Below are positions 1-10,481 of a stretch of DNA of 64,000 nt, piece after piece. The notes below the pieces were generated by a model. The model was not told where the DNA came from and did no database searches. It saw only the letters and a list, made by a program, of their open reading frames with translations. Each line of letters starts with the position of its first letter. The first letter of the stretch is position 1. A program made the position numbers and the translations under genes. Source of the stretch: Carnegiea gigantea (lineage: Eukaryota; Streptophyta; Magnoliopsida; Caryophyllales; Cactaceae); NCBI GenBank assembly GCA_029747015.1, contig JAKOGI010000448.1:62001-126000 (forward strand). The letters run 5' to 3'.

Positions 1-1
1 C

Positions 2-2564
2 CCAATTAATGGCAAAGTCTACGATGAGACCATTCCCTATCTTCAAGCCTTTGAGCGCCGGGACAAGCAAAATCTGAGGACTATGCCATCCTCCTGCAAG
101 TTTCTGTTTGCGGCTTTTAGGCATTTGGAAAAAATGCCTATGCATGAGAAAGGCATCAGTGCAAAGGCATGGATTGATTTTTGGTGTAAGAAGAAGCTCA
201 TTCACAACGCACCAACACGTTGCCGCCCACGCAGCTCGACTCCCACAAGGACGCAAAATCCGAGTGGTCGGATTCAACCTCAAGATCCTTGCTGGAGTCA
301 TGAGGAGTTAGAAGTCTTCAAAAGCCTAGGAATTCCCAAAGAGAGGAGGGATAACACCTATCTGGCGGCGTATTTATCATGTTGGCTGTGCGTTTTTGCA
401 CTTCCAGAGACCGGGGAGAAATTCATTCGCCCGGGCACTTTTGAGGCTGCTAGCCTGATGGCATCTGGTACCATTTTCAGTCTAGCTGTCCCCGTGCTAG
501 CCAGTATTTATCATGGCCTTAATGGGCTTACCACGGCTACGAAGCCTTCTCACTCACGGTCATTCTTCCCCTGGCACTATCTTCATGGATGGCTCGCCCA
601 TTATTTCAAGACTCATCATGTCTTGCAACCTCCTCCTCCAGGCCCTTTGATGGTGCGTTACTCCGGGTCACATATGACGCGTAGTGACCTCGGAGATGTT
701 CGCGAACTTATACATGAAGGCAGAGTATCCGACATAGGTTGTCTAATGCTGGGGAGGAACCGATCAGAGACCCTTATCGACAATGGGAGTTTGGATTTGG
801 ACAAGTCAGATTACCTGATCTCTCTTCGAGATGGTTTTCTTCCTATCCGTCGGGACGCAACCTTCTATGTCGAACCCTATAGCCCACACTGATTCAGTAG
901 GGAATTTGGGTTTTGCCAGGGGATCCCTGGAGTACTTGTTGAAGATCCTCGCACCCGGGAGGTGTCATACGAGAATGCCCTTTTATATTGGAAACGACTA
1001 CTATTTTTGGGGACTGCGTCCCAGGGCTTTCTTCCCTGTCGTTCCTTGACTTTGAATCAGCATATCTCTTCAGCTTACAAGATTTGGTGGCCCAAGGTGA
1101 CCATTAGTGATCTTCGTTCTAGCGCTTCCGTTCTGCAGAAAAGTACGGAAGCGAGCTCATCCAGGCAAGACAAAGATGCAGAGGTTGGCTCATCGAAGAA
1201 GGCCAAGGGGAAGAAAGGAAAGAATCTCGTGGCCGATTTAGATGCTGAGAGCCTGGAGTCTGATGATGACGCCCATGGGTCTCCGAGAGTTCACCTTGCT
1301 GAACGAAAGCGAGGTTTGGCAGCAGACAGTGATAGCGAGCCAGAGTCTGAGGCAAACTTCAGGCATGGAGGGCGCAAGAAGCGTGAGACCATGATCCCCA
1401 GGGACGCCAGAATCCACCTTGGGGATGACTTTTTTGATGATGTTCAGAGCTGTTCAGGCGAGCCAGCCAATCTTGAGGACGTATGCATCATTCCCTCACC
1501 TTTTATTGACATTTCCTTTCGCTTTGTTATTTTGATTTTGACCAGCGTGAAATGTTTTGAAACTTACCCTCTTCTTTCTTTCCATTCAGATTGGGGAGTT
1601 TGACCTAGCACAGGAGGCGACACCCATCGTCGATGAGCAATTACTCGAGGATGTTAGCCGTGCTGCTAAATCTTCTGCCCCCAAGGCGACCCCCGGTATT
1701 GGTGAGGACATTGAGATTGTGAGGAAGCAAACATCCCTTTATGAAGTTGGGAGTTCAGCTTCCAGGGAAACCGAGGCCCTGCGCGTGTCAGCTACTCAGA
1801 GTCATCACTCAGTTGATGGTCCTCACTCGCTTGATGTGGTTACTAGGGGGTTACGCTTTGCTGACACTGATGTCGGCACTCCTAGGGATCCGAAGGGAAA
1901 GCTTTCCTGTGCCGCTGCCCCCTCCACTACTTCCTTCTGTCCCGGACCCGGCTCTCAAAGTATTTTCACCGCTGCCATTCGAGTGATGGGCTCCGAGTAT
2001 TTGACCAGTTTGAAGAATGTGAAATTTGAAGAAGTAGAGGGAAAACTTCAAAGTGCCCCAATGATCTATAAAGGAATTGAACGACTTTGTGGAGATCCAA
2101 TCCCTTTGAAGAAGAAAGTGGAGGATTATGGAAGCGCCGTGTCAGCCTTCTTATCATTAAAGAAAGCAGCTTCTTCATGCCGCCACCCAGATGATGTGGT
2201 AAAGGATAAGGCGCTTTGCACCGAGCAGGTCGATCTTGCGCGCTCGCACCTTGCCACTGCGCGCGCAGACCTTGGTGCTGTGACGGAGAAACTCAAAGGG
2301 GTGGCGCAGCGGATTGTTGATCTGGAGGACGCACTCCGCCTTGCCCGGGAAGAGGAGCGCCAGCTTAAGGGTGATGTCGAGGTCCGATCATCCATGTTAG
2401 AGGCAACTGAGCAAGAAGTTAATGTGAAATCCAAAGCTCTTGCCGACCTTGAGATGGTACCTACTCTTTCTTTTGAAGATGCCAAGGAGTTGGAGAGGCA
2501 TCAGCAGAACATACTAGCACTACAGTCCGCGCTTAATCCCGACACTTGGATGAACATCGATTGA
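2..2564 (+). pseudogene. Antisense gene of the Tat element, plant-mobile-domain-like, with intron and one stop
   Basis: The reading frame is already open at base 2, so the start codon lies outside the window. Exon A (2-1480) and exon B (1590-2564) join in phase 0 over a 109-bp GT-AG intron (1481-1589) with a pyrimidine-rich acceptor. The N-terminal half resembles the plant mobile domain / aminotransferase-like proteins common in plant genomes and some Tat elements: an FLFAAF motif near residue 37, a long hydrophobic middle, then FSREFGF and an ALLYWKR motif. The rest is Ser/Asp/Lys-rich, and residues encoded by 2200-2540 look like a coiled coil (heptad-like, Ala/Leu/Glu-rich). The only break is TGA at 890-892; the same frame continues immediately with family-like sequence, so this is one nonsense change, possibly CGA to TGA. 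The gene runs opposite to gag-pol. Its function is unknown. Confidence 0.7.
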
Positions 2565-2962
2565 TGTTCTGCTCAACTTATCCTCTTTTTTTTTTTTTTT
2601 TGGCAACAAATATTTGCAATAGACTTTGTGTCCTCCTGAAATTTGATCACCACCATGCTTTCTCTTCTTTTATTATATTTGACTGAACTTGATATTTGAT
2701 TTACCAAGCTGCCTACGTACTTATGGAAACTTTGGAATTCCTAATAAGATCAAGTCATCACGTAGTTCAATAAAATAAATTTTGTATATATTTATTTTGC
2801 CGTACACAGTTTATACTCTTGCGGGTCAGGAGTGTACAACTTTTTTTTTTTTTGGGCCGTTCACAGTTTATACTCTTGCGGGCCAGGAGTATTACAATGA
2901 GATTTTAATTTTAAAGACTGAGCAGTTTAGGCTCTTACTTAGGAGCTTTACACTATCCTATA
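2565..2962. other. Spacer between the antisense gene and the pol 3' end
   Basis: The two convergent reading frames of the element end on either side of this stretch. It is AT-rich and holds two long T runs (about 2586-2602 and 2841-2853) and a duplicated 35-mer. No coding frame is seen. It probably contains the 3' ends of both transcripts. Confidence 0.6.
2799..2890 (+). repeat. Two copies of a 35-bp motif, 57-bp period
   Basis: Copies at 2799-2833 and 2856-2890 differ at 2 of 35 positions. Both contain TTATACTCTTGCGGG and AGGAGT. A T13 run lies between them. The repeat sits just beyond the convergent ends of pol and the antisense gene, so a role in 3'-end formation is possible but unproven. 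Confidence 0.85.
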
Positions 2963-5900
2963 TCAAGGGTAATAACGCTTTAAGAACTTGCCATTTATAG
3001 GTCCTACCCGAACCCCTTGTCCGTCTATTATCTTATAGGCGCCATTTGAGTACACCTCGCGGACAACATAAGGTCCTTCCCACTTTGGATCGAATTTGCT
3101 TCCCGTCTTGTGGGTCATGATGATCGGCCTTTTCAGCGCAAGCACTTGATCCCCAACTAGAAATGAGCGTGGCCGAACCTTTCTGTTGAACGCTCTTGCT
3201 AAGCGAGGTTGGTAGCACTCTAGCTTCTGTTGTGCTTGAAGTCTCTTCTCATCAAGGGCCTCCAACTCCGCTAGGCGAAGCTTGTGATTTTCGTCTTCTG
3301 TGAGACCTTCTTGTATGGCGATGCGCAGCGACGGGATTTGGAGTTCCAATGGCAGTACAGCTTCAACTCCATACACCAGAGCAAAGGGAGTCGACTGTGT
3401 TGGCGTCTTGTATGTGGTTCAATAAGCCCAAAGAGCCTCCCCTAGTCTATCATGCCAATCTCTTTTGGACTTTGCGACAACTTTTTTGAGTAAGTTGCAA
3501 AGTGTTTTATTAAAGGCTTCTGCCAGGCCATTTGCAGGGGCATGGTACATAGAAGACTTATGCTGTGCGAACTTAAACCTCTCACATAGGCTGGTCAACA
3601 GGCTGTTGACAAAGGGCTTACCATTATCAGTGACAATGTACCTCGGCACACCATATCGATAAATAATGTGTGTCCTTATGAAGTCGACCACATTTTCTTT
3701 TTTAACCTCCCTTAGCGGAGTTGCTTCCGCCCATTTAGAGAAGTAATCGGTGGCAGCTAAAATGTAGGAGTGACCAGCCGACGATTTAGGCGTGATTGGT
3801 CCGACGACATCAAGGCCCCATGCTTCAAATGGCCATGATGCAACCGTTGGGTGAAGAGGTTCTGGGGGCTGATGTATGAAGTTAGCATGGAACTGGCAAG
3901 CATCACACCTCTTTGCATAATCCATGCAATCTTGCACCATAGTGGGCCAATAGTAACCCATCCTTTTAATGCGATCATGTAGCCTAGGCCCTGATTGATG
4001 TGCTCCACACACACCTGAATGAGCTTCCGCCATCGCTTGCTTTGCCTCTTCCAGGTCCAAACACCGTAACCAAAGGCCAAGAAAAGAGCGTCGATAGAGC
4101 GTTCCATTGTAGTAAAGGAAGCTCAAGGCTCTCCGCTGTATTTCTGTCTTATGCCTTGGGTTACTAGGAAGTTTTCCGTATTCTAAATACTCAATTATAG
4201 GTTGGCGCCAGTCTTCTATGTCTATTTCAAGAACACAGATCATGTTGACGTCTTCCTCTGAGTCTTTAGCATCGGGCGGAACAACCCAGCAGCCACATAC
4301 TGGAATTGTTATTCCTTCTCCTGCCCCCAGTGCCAAAGTGGCTGCGAGGTTTGCTAGAGCGTCAGCCATCTTGTTGGCACTCCTTGGCACATGCTCTAAC
4401 TTGACCATTTCCAACTTATCTAGCAGGCGTAGTGCATGCCTGTGATACGGGACAAGGTCCTCTTTCTTAACCTCGTATTGGTCAAGAAGTTGATTGATGA
4501 CCAACTGCGAGTCGCCATATACGTTGAGGTCGGTAATCCCTGTCTCAATGGCCATTTCAAGACCCAAGTTAAGCGCTTGGTATTCCGCCACATTGTTAGA
4601 GCATAACTGAGTAAGCACAAATGAATACAGGAGAACATGCTTTTCTGGGGAAACAAAGACCACTCCTGCACCAGCGCCATCATGCCTAGCCGCACCATCG
4701 AAATACATTTCCCAGGGAGGGAGGATATCAATGTAAAACACGTCTTCTCCTGGCAAATCATCATTTAGCTCCCAATCATCGGGAATGGGATGATCTGCTA
4801 AGAAATCTGCCAACGCTTGTCCCTTAATCGCTTTTTGGGGTACATAGACAAGGTCATACTGTTTTAAGATGACCGCCCATTTCGCTAGTCACCCATTTAA
4901 GATTGGCCTAGACAAGATGTACTTGATGGGATTAGCTTTGGAGATCACTTGCACTGTATAAGCCTGCATATAATGCTTGAGTTTCTGGACGGCAAATATG
5001 AGTGACAAGCACATCTTTTCAATGGGAGAGTACTTCAATTCAGCGCCAACCAGCGTACGACTTAAGTAGTACAGTGCGACTTCTTTTCCTTCCTCGTTTT
5101 CCTGTACACATAATGCCCCTAAGGATGGTTCCTGAGCTGCAATGTATAGTCGAAGAGGTTTGCCAGGGATGGGTGCCCCCAACACCGGAGGATGGGATAG
5201 ATACTCCTTTATTTTCTTGAAAGCCATTCGACATAAGTCGTCCCATTCAAACGGTGCTCCTTTTTTCATAAGGTGGCTGAAGGGGTGGCAACGTCCTGCA
5301 AGATTTGAGATAAATCTTCGGATATATGCCAAGCGACCCTGGAGTCCGCGAAATTCTCTGAGGTTCTTTGGCTCAGGCATTTCTTGAATTGCCTTAATTT
5401 TTAATTGGTCGATCTCAATTCCCCGATGGTGAACGACGAAGCCCAAGAATTTCCCGGAAGTGACACCGAATGCGCACTTGAGTGGGTTCATCTTCAATTG
5501 GCATTTCCTTAATCGCTCAAAGATTAAACGAAGATCTTGTAAGTGGTCTGCTCTCTTCTTGGACTTGACCACCAAATCGTCGACGTAACACTCAACTTTT
5601 TTGTGAAGCATATCGTCGAAAATTGTTTGCATTGCCCTTTGGTAAGTTGCTCCTGCATTCTTAAGTCCAAAGGGCATCACCTTATAACAAAAAATGCCTT
5701 TAGGTGTACGGAAAGCTGTGGCCTCTTGATCTTCTGGCGCCATCAGAATCTGATTGTATCCTGCGGTACAATCCATGAATGACAACGCTTCATGGCCTGT
5801 AGTTGAATCGATCATGAGTTCCGTGACAGGTAACGGGAAATCGTCTTTTGGACAAGCGTCGTTGAGATCCCTAAAGTCGACACAAATACGAAGTTGCCCA

Positions 5901-6934
5901 TTTTTCTTCCTGACAGGCACGATGTTTGCTATCCACGTTGGATATTTGACCTCGCGAATGAATCCTGCCTCTATGGGTTTGTTGACCTCTTTTTCAATTT
6001 CCGGCACCAACTCTGGGCGAAAACGTCGCTGGGGTTGCTTCTTAGGCGAAATACCCTTTTTGATGGATAGACGATGAACTGCGACCTTTGGATCCAACCC
6101 GGGCATTTCTTTATAGCTCCAAGTAAATACGTCAATGTACTCGGACAGGAGTTCTAAGTACTGTTTTTCCTCTTCAGGTGTAAGAGATGAGCTTACATAA
6201 ATAGGACGAGGTACTTCATTGGTTCCAAGATTCAACTCTTTTAACTCATCAACTGTAGCTTACCCCCCATCTTCGAAGGTCTCAGGAGTTTTGGCCAGCT
6301 CTATCTCTGAGTCTGAATCATCACATTCATGGGCTGTGATATGATAGGAAGGAACAACTTCTTCGTCCTTCGCCTCATTGCTAGAGTTAGAGTTGTTTTG
6401 TTGACCCGTGAGAATCATAGTACGCCTCTTTACTCTTAATGAACCATCTGTCTTCACATCCAAGCTGGCGAAACGCTTCATACGAGAAGGGATAGAGCTC
6501 TGAACTTCATTTATCACTCCCAAGCGGCTAAACACATAACTTTTCTCCTGCTGAAGCGATGGGCTTGAAGAATCTTCACCAGTTTTTATCCTGGCAAACA
6601 GCGAACGCCTTGGCTGCGGAACGTCTTTGATTATGTTAAAAACAGAAACTTTGCGGCTTTTCCCTTTCCCTATTTGGGTGAACACCGACGGACATTTCTT
6701 CGGAGCGGGCGATTGCAGCCTAGCAAACACAGAGGGTTTTAGTTTAGGTGAAGCACTTTCCTCTTCACTGTCATCCACCTCTTCAGCTGAGATGTATTGA
6801 CTTGTCACCCTCTTGTCGTTTCGTCGCCCCGAAATTCTGACAGGCTGCGGTGGCATGAAACCCAGTCCAACTTTTGAGACGCGTACTAAGCCTCCCTGCT
6901 CTTGGATTTTTTTTCTGAGTTTCATTAAGTCCAT
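2963..6934 (-). pseudogene. pol: Tat element pol: RT, two RNase H domains, integrase; three in-frame stops
   Basis: One frame runs from 6934 to the terminal TGA at 2965-2963, interrupted by TAA at 6260-6262, TGA at 4889-4891 and TGA at 3419-3421. Each stop is followed at once by in-frame family-like sequence. The first part (6934-6260) is a low-complexity spacer after the protease. RT shows VDFRDLND, the catalytic FMD and YVDD near 5587. The RT-linked RNase H reads LYIAAQ where the first catalytic Asp is expected, so it looks inactive. A second RNase H (about 4710-4330) keeps FDGAA, AEYQAL, YGDSQ and ADALAN. Integrase follows with a zinc-finger HHCC region, LDVVGP, TDNGKPF and a Glu in GLAEAFN, then a chromodomain-less C-terminus ending KRYYP. 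The three stops can all be explained by C-to-T changes (CAA, CGA, CGA). Confidence 0.85.
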
Positions 6935-7138
6935 GAGACTTGACCTCGACTACCTTTCCTAAGGTAGCTGGGTTTTGGAAGTCATAGCCAGCCTTTTCCA
7001 TGAGTTTATAGGCATTTGGGTCAAATCCTTCTTTAGTCCGCACGCTTGGCAAATCATCGCTGTCTTTAGAAGAAACGACAAACCCCGGAATGGGGGGTCG
7101 ACTCACCTTAGCTTGCCACATCTTAAGGGCTGGAACTG
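6783..7138 (-). pseudogene. Frame-shifted piece of the Tat polyprotein between protease and RT
   Basis: Family-like coding sequence continues here in a different frame from the protease (which ends at 7139) and from the downstream pol frame (starting near 6934). It contains a KMWQAK-like segment and a Pro-rich stretch. The upstream shift lies at or near an A5/G4 stretch (about 7146-7156). The downstream shift lies at an A8 run on the coding strand (about 6908-6916). Both are typical single-base homopolymer indels; sequencing error cannot be excluded. Confidence 0.65.
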
Positions 7139-8086
7139 TTACACCCCTTTTTGAGAAGTTATGTAATCAGCATCATCCTTAGTAGCTCTGGACCCATTAC
7201 TACGTCCCGTGGACTCACCAAAGGGTGATTCGCCCTCCTTGCGACGGGACCTAGGTATGTACCTCAAAATTGGCGGTATTGATTCCGTTGAAGCGGCATC
7301 TTGTTTAGTGACCTGGTAAACACGAGGATTGGCGCTGCCTTGCTTGCTAGCTTCCTTCTCGGGTTGCTGCTTAGGAGCATCATCTTTGGTTGTTCGAGGG
7401 GCCTTCTTTGCGACACCTTTGCCTGTGGAAGAAATAGTTAACGGCATGGTTTCTTTAGGTGTAGCACCTTCTTCAAAGAACCTTGCATCTGCAAAATGAG
7501 ATTCAGCCTTAGTGAATGGCTTGACATCCCTATTTATTTTCTTCTCTCCATCACGGTAATACTTTAGGCATTGGTGTAAAGTGGAGGCCACTATTCCATG
7601 CTCATGAAGCCATGGTCGCCCAAGTAATAACTTGTAGGAAGTCTTGGCATCGATTACATGGAAGATGGAAGATGTCATCAAATCTCCAATTATTAGTTCA
7701 ACGCGAATCATGCCGATTGCACGCTGGCCTTCAAGGTTAAAGCCTTGAATCATTGTTCGGCTCTTAGACAATTCTTGCACCGTGATGCCTAAGTCATTCA
7801 TTGTAGACTTAGGCATGATGTTGACAGCTGACCCTCCATCAACGAGAATGCGCCTGACTTTTTGCTCCCTAATATAACCAGTCACAAACAAAGGACGATT
7901 ATGGGGCTTGGATCCCAACAGCAAATCGTCGTCAGCGAAAGTGACTGCAGTATTGCAAGAGACACACTGAACAAGGTCTTTTGTTGATGCACCAACATCC
8001 TTGATTTTATCACCGTAGAGTTCTGGGTGTTCTAAGGCAGCAACAACATGTTGACGTATCTCAACAGGCAAACAAAAGATTTGCCC
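7139..8086 (-). CDS. Tat element aspartic protease region of the polyprotein
   Basis: This follows gag in the same frame after a single TAG (8087-8089). There is no ATG at its head, so it is best read as the continuation of gag-pol. The retropepsin active site is seen as LVDGGSAVNIMP, with Asp-Gly-Gly in place of the usual Asp-Thr/Ser-Gly, a variant known in Tat elements. The family's LLLGRPWLHEHG motif follows about 80 residues later. The C-terminal 100 residues are a Lys/Pro/Ala-rich linker. It ends at TAA (7141-7139), most likely because of a one-base slip in an adjacent homopolymer. Confidence 0.75.
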   Translation of the reverse strand, partial: GQIFCLPVEIRQHVVAALEHPELYGDKIKDVGASTKDLVQCVSCNTAVTFADDDLLLGSKPHNRPLFVTGYIREQKVRRILVDGGSAVNIMPKSTMNDLGITVQELSKSRTMIQGFNLEGQRAIGMIRVELIIGDLMTSSIFHVIDAKTSYKLLLGRPWLHEHGIVASTLHQCLKYYRDGEKKINRDVKPFTKAESHFADARFFEEGATPKETMPLTISSTGKGVAKKAPRTTKDDAPKQQPEKEASKQGSANPRVYQVTKQDAASTESIPPILRYIPRSRRKEGESPFGESTGRSNGSRATKDDADYITSQKGV

Positions 8087-10384
8087 CTAACTCATGCGAG
8101 GTGGCAAAGATTCCAATGCAGTTAAGATCTTATCATCTACTTGAAGAGACTCCTCTTGTTCGTCACTTCCTTCGTCTTCCTCTTCTTCAAGTTCAGAACA
8201 TGAGGTCATGTTGACTGTAACTTTTTTAAAGAAGCCTGTTGGGAAAAACTCTTCAAGTGTGATAGAAACAAGTGGCTCTTGTTCAAGAAGATCAATAGGT
8301 AAGATTTTATGCCCTTTGACGCTCTTAGACTGCTCCTTTCCTCTTGAGCAGTGAGGGCTCTTCTTTCTTTCTTGTCTCTTCTTGCAGCGGAGAGGTGGCG
8401 ATTGCGCTTGGATTTTCTTCCTTGGTCTCCGGTGAGTGACAAGAGTCCATCCCTCTTCATCTACATCAGCCTTATCAGAGATATCTATAAAAGGATCAGT
8501 CTCAGTCAAGGGTCCTTTGGATTCAATTGGAATCACCACAGGCTCCAATCTTCCAAATTGAATTACGACTAATTTCTCTCCCAGGGAGGAAATTAATTTA
8601 GTATTTACTCTACCATGAGGTTGAGTATGCTTGGGCTTCCAGGGCGATGAAGAACACTCCAACTGAGTGGAGATATGATTTATCTCAACAGTATCGTCCA
8701 AATCTAGTATTATCTTCCCATCCCTGGCAAGTTGCATAATACGCTCCTTAAGCGTTATGCACTTCTCAAGAGGGTGACTAACCACCCTATGATACCGACA
8801 ATATTTAGGGTCGGTAACTCTTCCAGCTTCTTCAGGGCGTTTTGGATTTGGAAGCTCGATAACTCCATTTTGAAGGAGATCATCGAGCATTCCTGACAAG
8901 TCTGAGTCAGGAAATGGGTATTTCTTCTCCTGTAATTCCTTCAATGTCGGAGGCTTCTTCCCAGCATCCTTGGGGAATTCACTCTTCTTGTTTTCATACT
9001 TGGGCTTTCCAGAGATTCGAACCGGTTCCTCAGTTGAAGTAGCCATAGATTCTTTGTTTGAGGGCTTTGAGGACTTGAGATTTTTTTTGAATTCACCTTT
9101 GTCCTTTCTAGAGTCAGGTAAAGAAGAAGACTTGCCACGGCGACTTGCAATTGTAATCTCCATATCATGAGCTTTTGTTGCTAGTTCCTGAAAAGTCCTT
9201 GGCTTACTCATTTGCAAGACATACAGTAAATCCCACTCCATGCCCTGCGCACACATTTCAACAGCTGAAGCCTCTGTCAGATGGTCTTTGCATTCGAGAC
9301 TAAGGGATCTCCAGCGATTGATATAATCAAGCACCGGCTCGTCCTTCCATTGTTTGGTGTTTGTTAGCTCTGTCATGCTAACAACGCGCTGAGTGCTGTA
9401 GAACCGATTTAAAAATTCCTGCTCCATTTGTTGCCAACTATCAATGGACTCTGGCTCCAAATCTGTGTACCAGTCGAAAGCAATCCCCTTTAGAGTACGA
9501 ACAAACTGCTTCACCAGTCGGTCTCCCTCTGTGCCAGCATTGCTGCACGTCTCAATAAAGTGTGCGACATGCTGTTTGGGGTTGCCCTTGCCATCAAACT
9601 GGTTGAACTTGGGAGGCTGATAGCCATGGGGCATGCGCAGCGCGTCAATCCTCTTTGTATAGGGTTTAGTGTACAGGTTGGTCTTGTGAGATCCTCCTCC
9701 TAGCTGAGCCTTGACTGCGTTTGCTATCAAGCTCTGAATTTGCTTAACCGACATCGAGCCTAAGGAGCAGTCCTTCTTGGACTTGCGGTCATTGTCAGAT
9801 TCCTCGCTGCGATGTGACTCTTTGTCAGAATCTTCAGCACCTGACCCCTTGTTAGAAGCTTCAGAGAATTTCTTTTCCAGCCTCTTTGTCAATTCAGCAA
9901 TTTGGTCATTCTGGCGCTTGATTTGGGCGTCCTTCTCTGCACTCTTCTTAGATAGTCTATCCAAGGTTGCCATCATACTTGCCAGCTGCTCCTCAAGGTT
10001 AGTAGCTCCTGTCATCATGACTGGCATGATGACAGTGTCAAAAGATTCAGCGTCAATCCCTGACATGCGCGTCCCTTTTGGTGAAGGCGAAGATGAGGCA
10101 CTACTATAGTAGTCTTCAACCTCGCAGACTGGAAATTGAAGGCTAAGTTTTTGAATTTCATTCATCCAGGACGACACCTTGTGTTGCGTTTTTGAGTCTT
10201 GGAATTTGGATGTGGGGGACACAGTCTGCCTAGCAGCGGTCGACGGAGCAGCTTTTGTCATGCTCCTGGTCTTCATTGTATGAGCGCGCTTGCTGGAAGT
10301 GACGCTCGCTTCACAGGATCTAAGAGAGAAAGATCCCATGTTCTTCTTCCTCGAAGGTTGCGCGGCGACATTTCTTGTAGCCAT
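8087..10384 (-). CDS. gag: Tat element gag polyprotein
   Basis: The start chosen is the first in-frame ATG (10384-10382, protein start MATRN). The frame is open further upstream only because it runs through the primer-binding region. The protein is 765 residues with a Ser/Lys-rich N-terminus, a coiled coil (about residues 145-190, Lys/Glu/Gln-rich), and a retrotransposon gag domain containing PPKFNQFDGKG, AFDWYTDLEP and a FLNRFY segment. A CCHC-like knuckle CRYHRVVSHPLEKC lies near the C-terminal third. A strongly acidic tail follows. The frame ends at TAG, directly continued by the protease frame. Gag forms the virus-like particle and binds the element RNA. Confidence 0.85.
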   Translation of the reverse strand: MATRNVAAQPSRKKNMGSFSLRSCEASVTSSKRAHTMKTRSMTKAAPSTAARQTVSPTSKFQDSKTQHKVSSWMNEIQKLSLQFPVCEVEDYYSSASSSPSPKGTRMSGIDAESFDTVIMPVMMTGATNLEEQLASMMATLDRLSKKSAEKDAQIKRQNDQIAELTKRLEKKFSEASNKGSGAEDSDKESHRSEESDNDRKSKKDCSLGSMSVKQIQSLIANAVKAQLGGGSHKTNLYTKPYTKRIDALRMPHGYQPPKFNQFDGKGNPKQHVAHFIETCSNAGTEGDRLVKQFVRTLKGIAFDWYTDLEPESIDSWQQMEQEFLNRFYSTQRVVSMTELTNTKQWKDEPVLDYINRWRSLSLECKDHLTEASAVEMCAQGMEWDLLYVLQMSKPRTFQELATKAHDMEITIASRRGKSSSLPDSRKDKGEFKKNLKSSKPSNKESMATSTEEPVRISGKPKYENKKSEFPKDAGKKPPTLKELQEKKYPFPDSDLSGMLDDLLQNGVIELPNPKRPEEAGRVTDPKYCRYHRVVSHPLEKCITLKERIMQLARDGKIILDLDDTVEINHISTQLECSSSPWKPKHTQPHGRVNTKLISSLGEKLVVIQFGRLEPVVIPIESKGPLTETDPFIDISDKADVDEEGWTLVTHRRPRKKIQAQSPPLRCKKRQERKKSPHCSRGKEQSKSVKGHKILPIDLLEQEPLVSITLEEFFPTGFFKKVTVNMTSCSELEEEEDEGSDEQEESLQVDDKILTALESLPPRMS

Positions 10385-10460
10385 ATCTCCGTCGAAGATG
10401 ATGTGCTTGTAACTTGAAAGTCTTGATTTTTTAAGAGAAAGAGATGAGAGGTAGAGACGT

Positions 10461-10481
10461 CCCACCGAGCGTGCTAAAATT
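10461..10481 (-). other. Primer-binding region of the Tat element
   Basis: Just inside the LTR the minus strand reads AATTTTAGCACGCTCGGTGG, continuing GAC. GCACGC(T/C)CGGTGGGAC directly after the 5' LTR is a recurring pattern in plant Tat/Athila-type elements and marks the tRNA primer site. The priming tRNA was not identified. Confidence 0.6.

Noticed and set aside
10385..10465. Longer gag N-terminus starting at a GTG within the primer-binding region
   Set aside because: The extension overlaps the tRNA primer site and begins without ATG; the first in-frame ATG is 10384.
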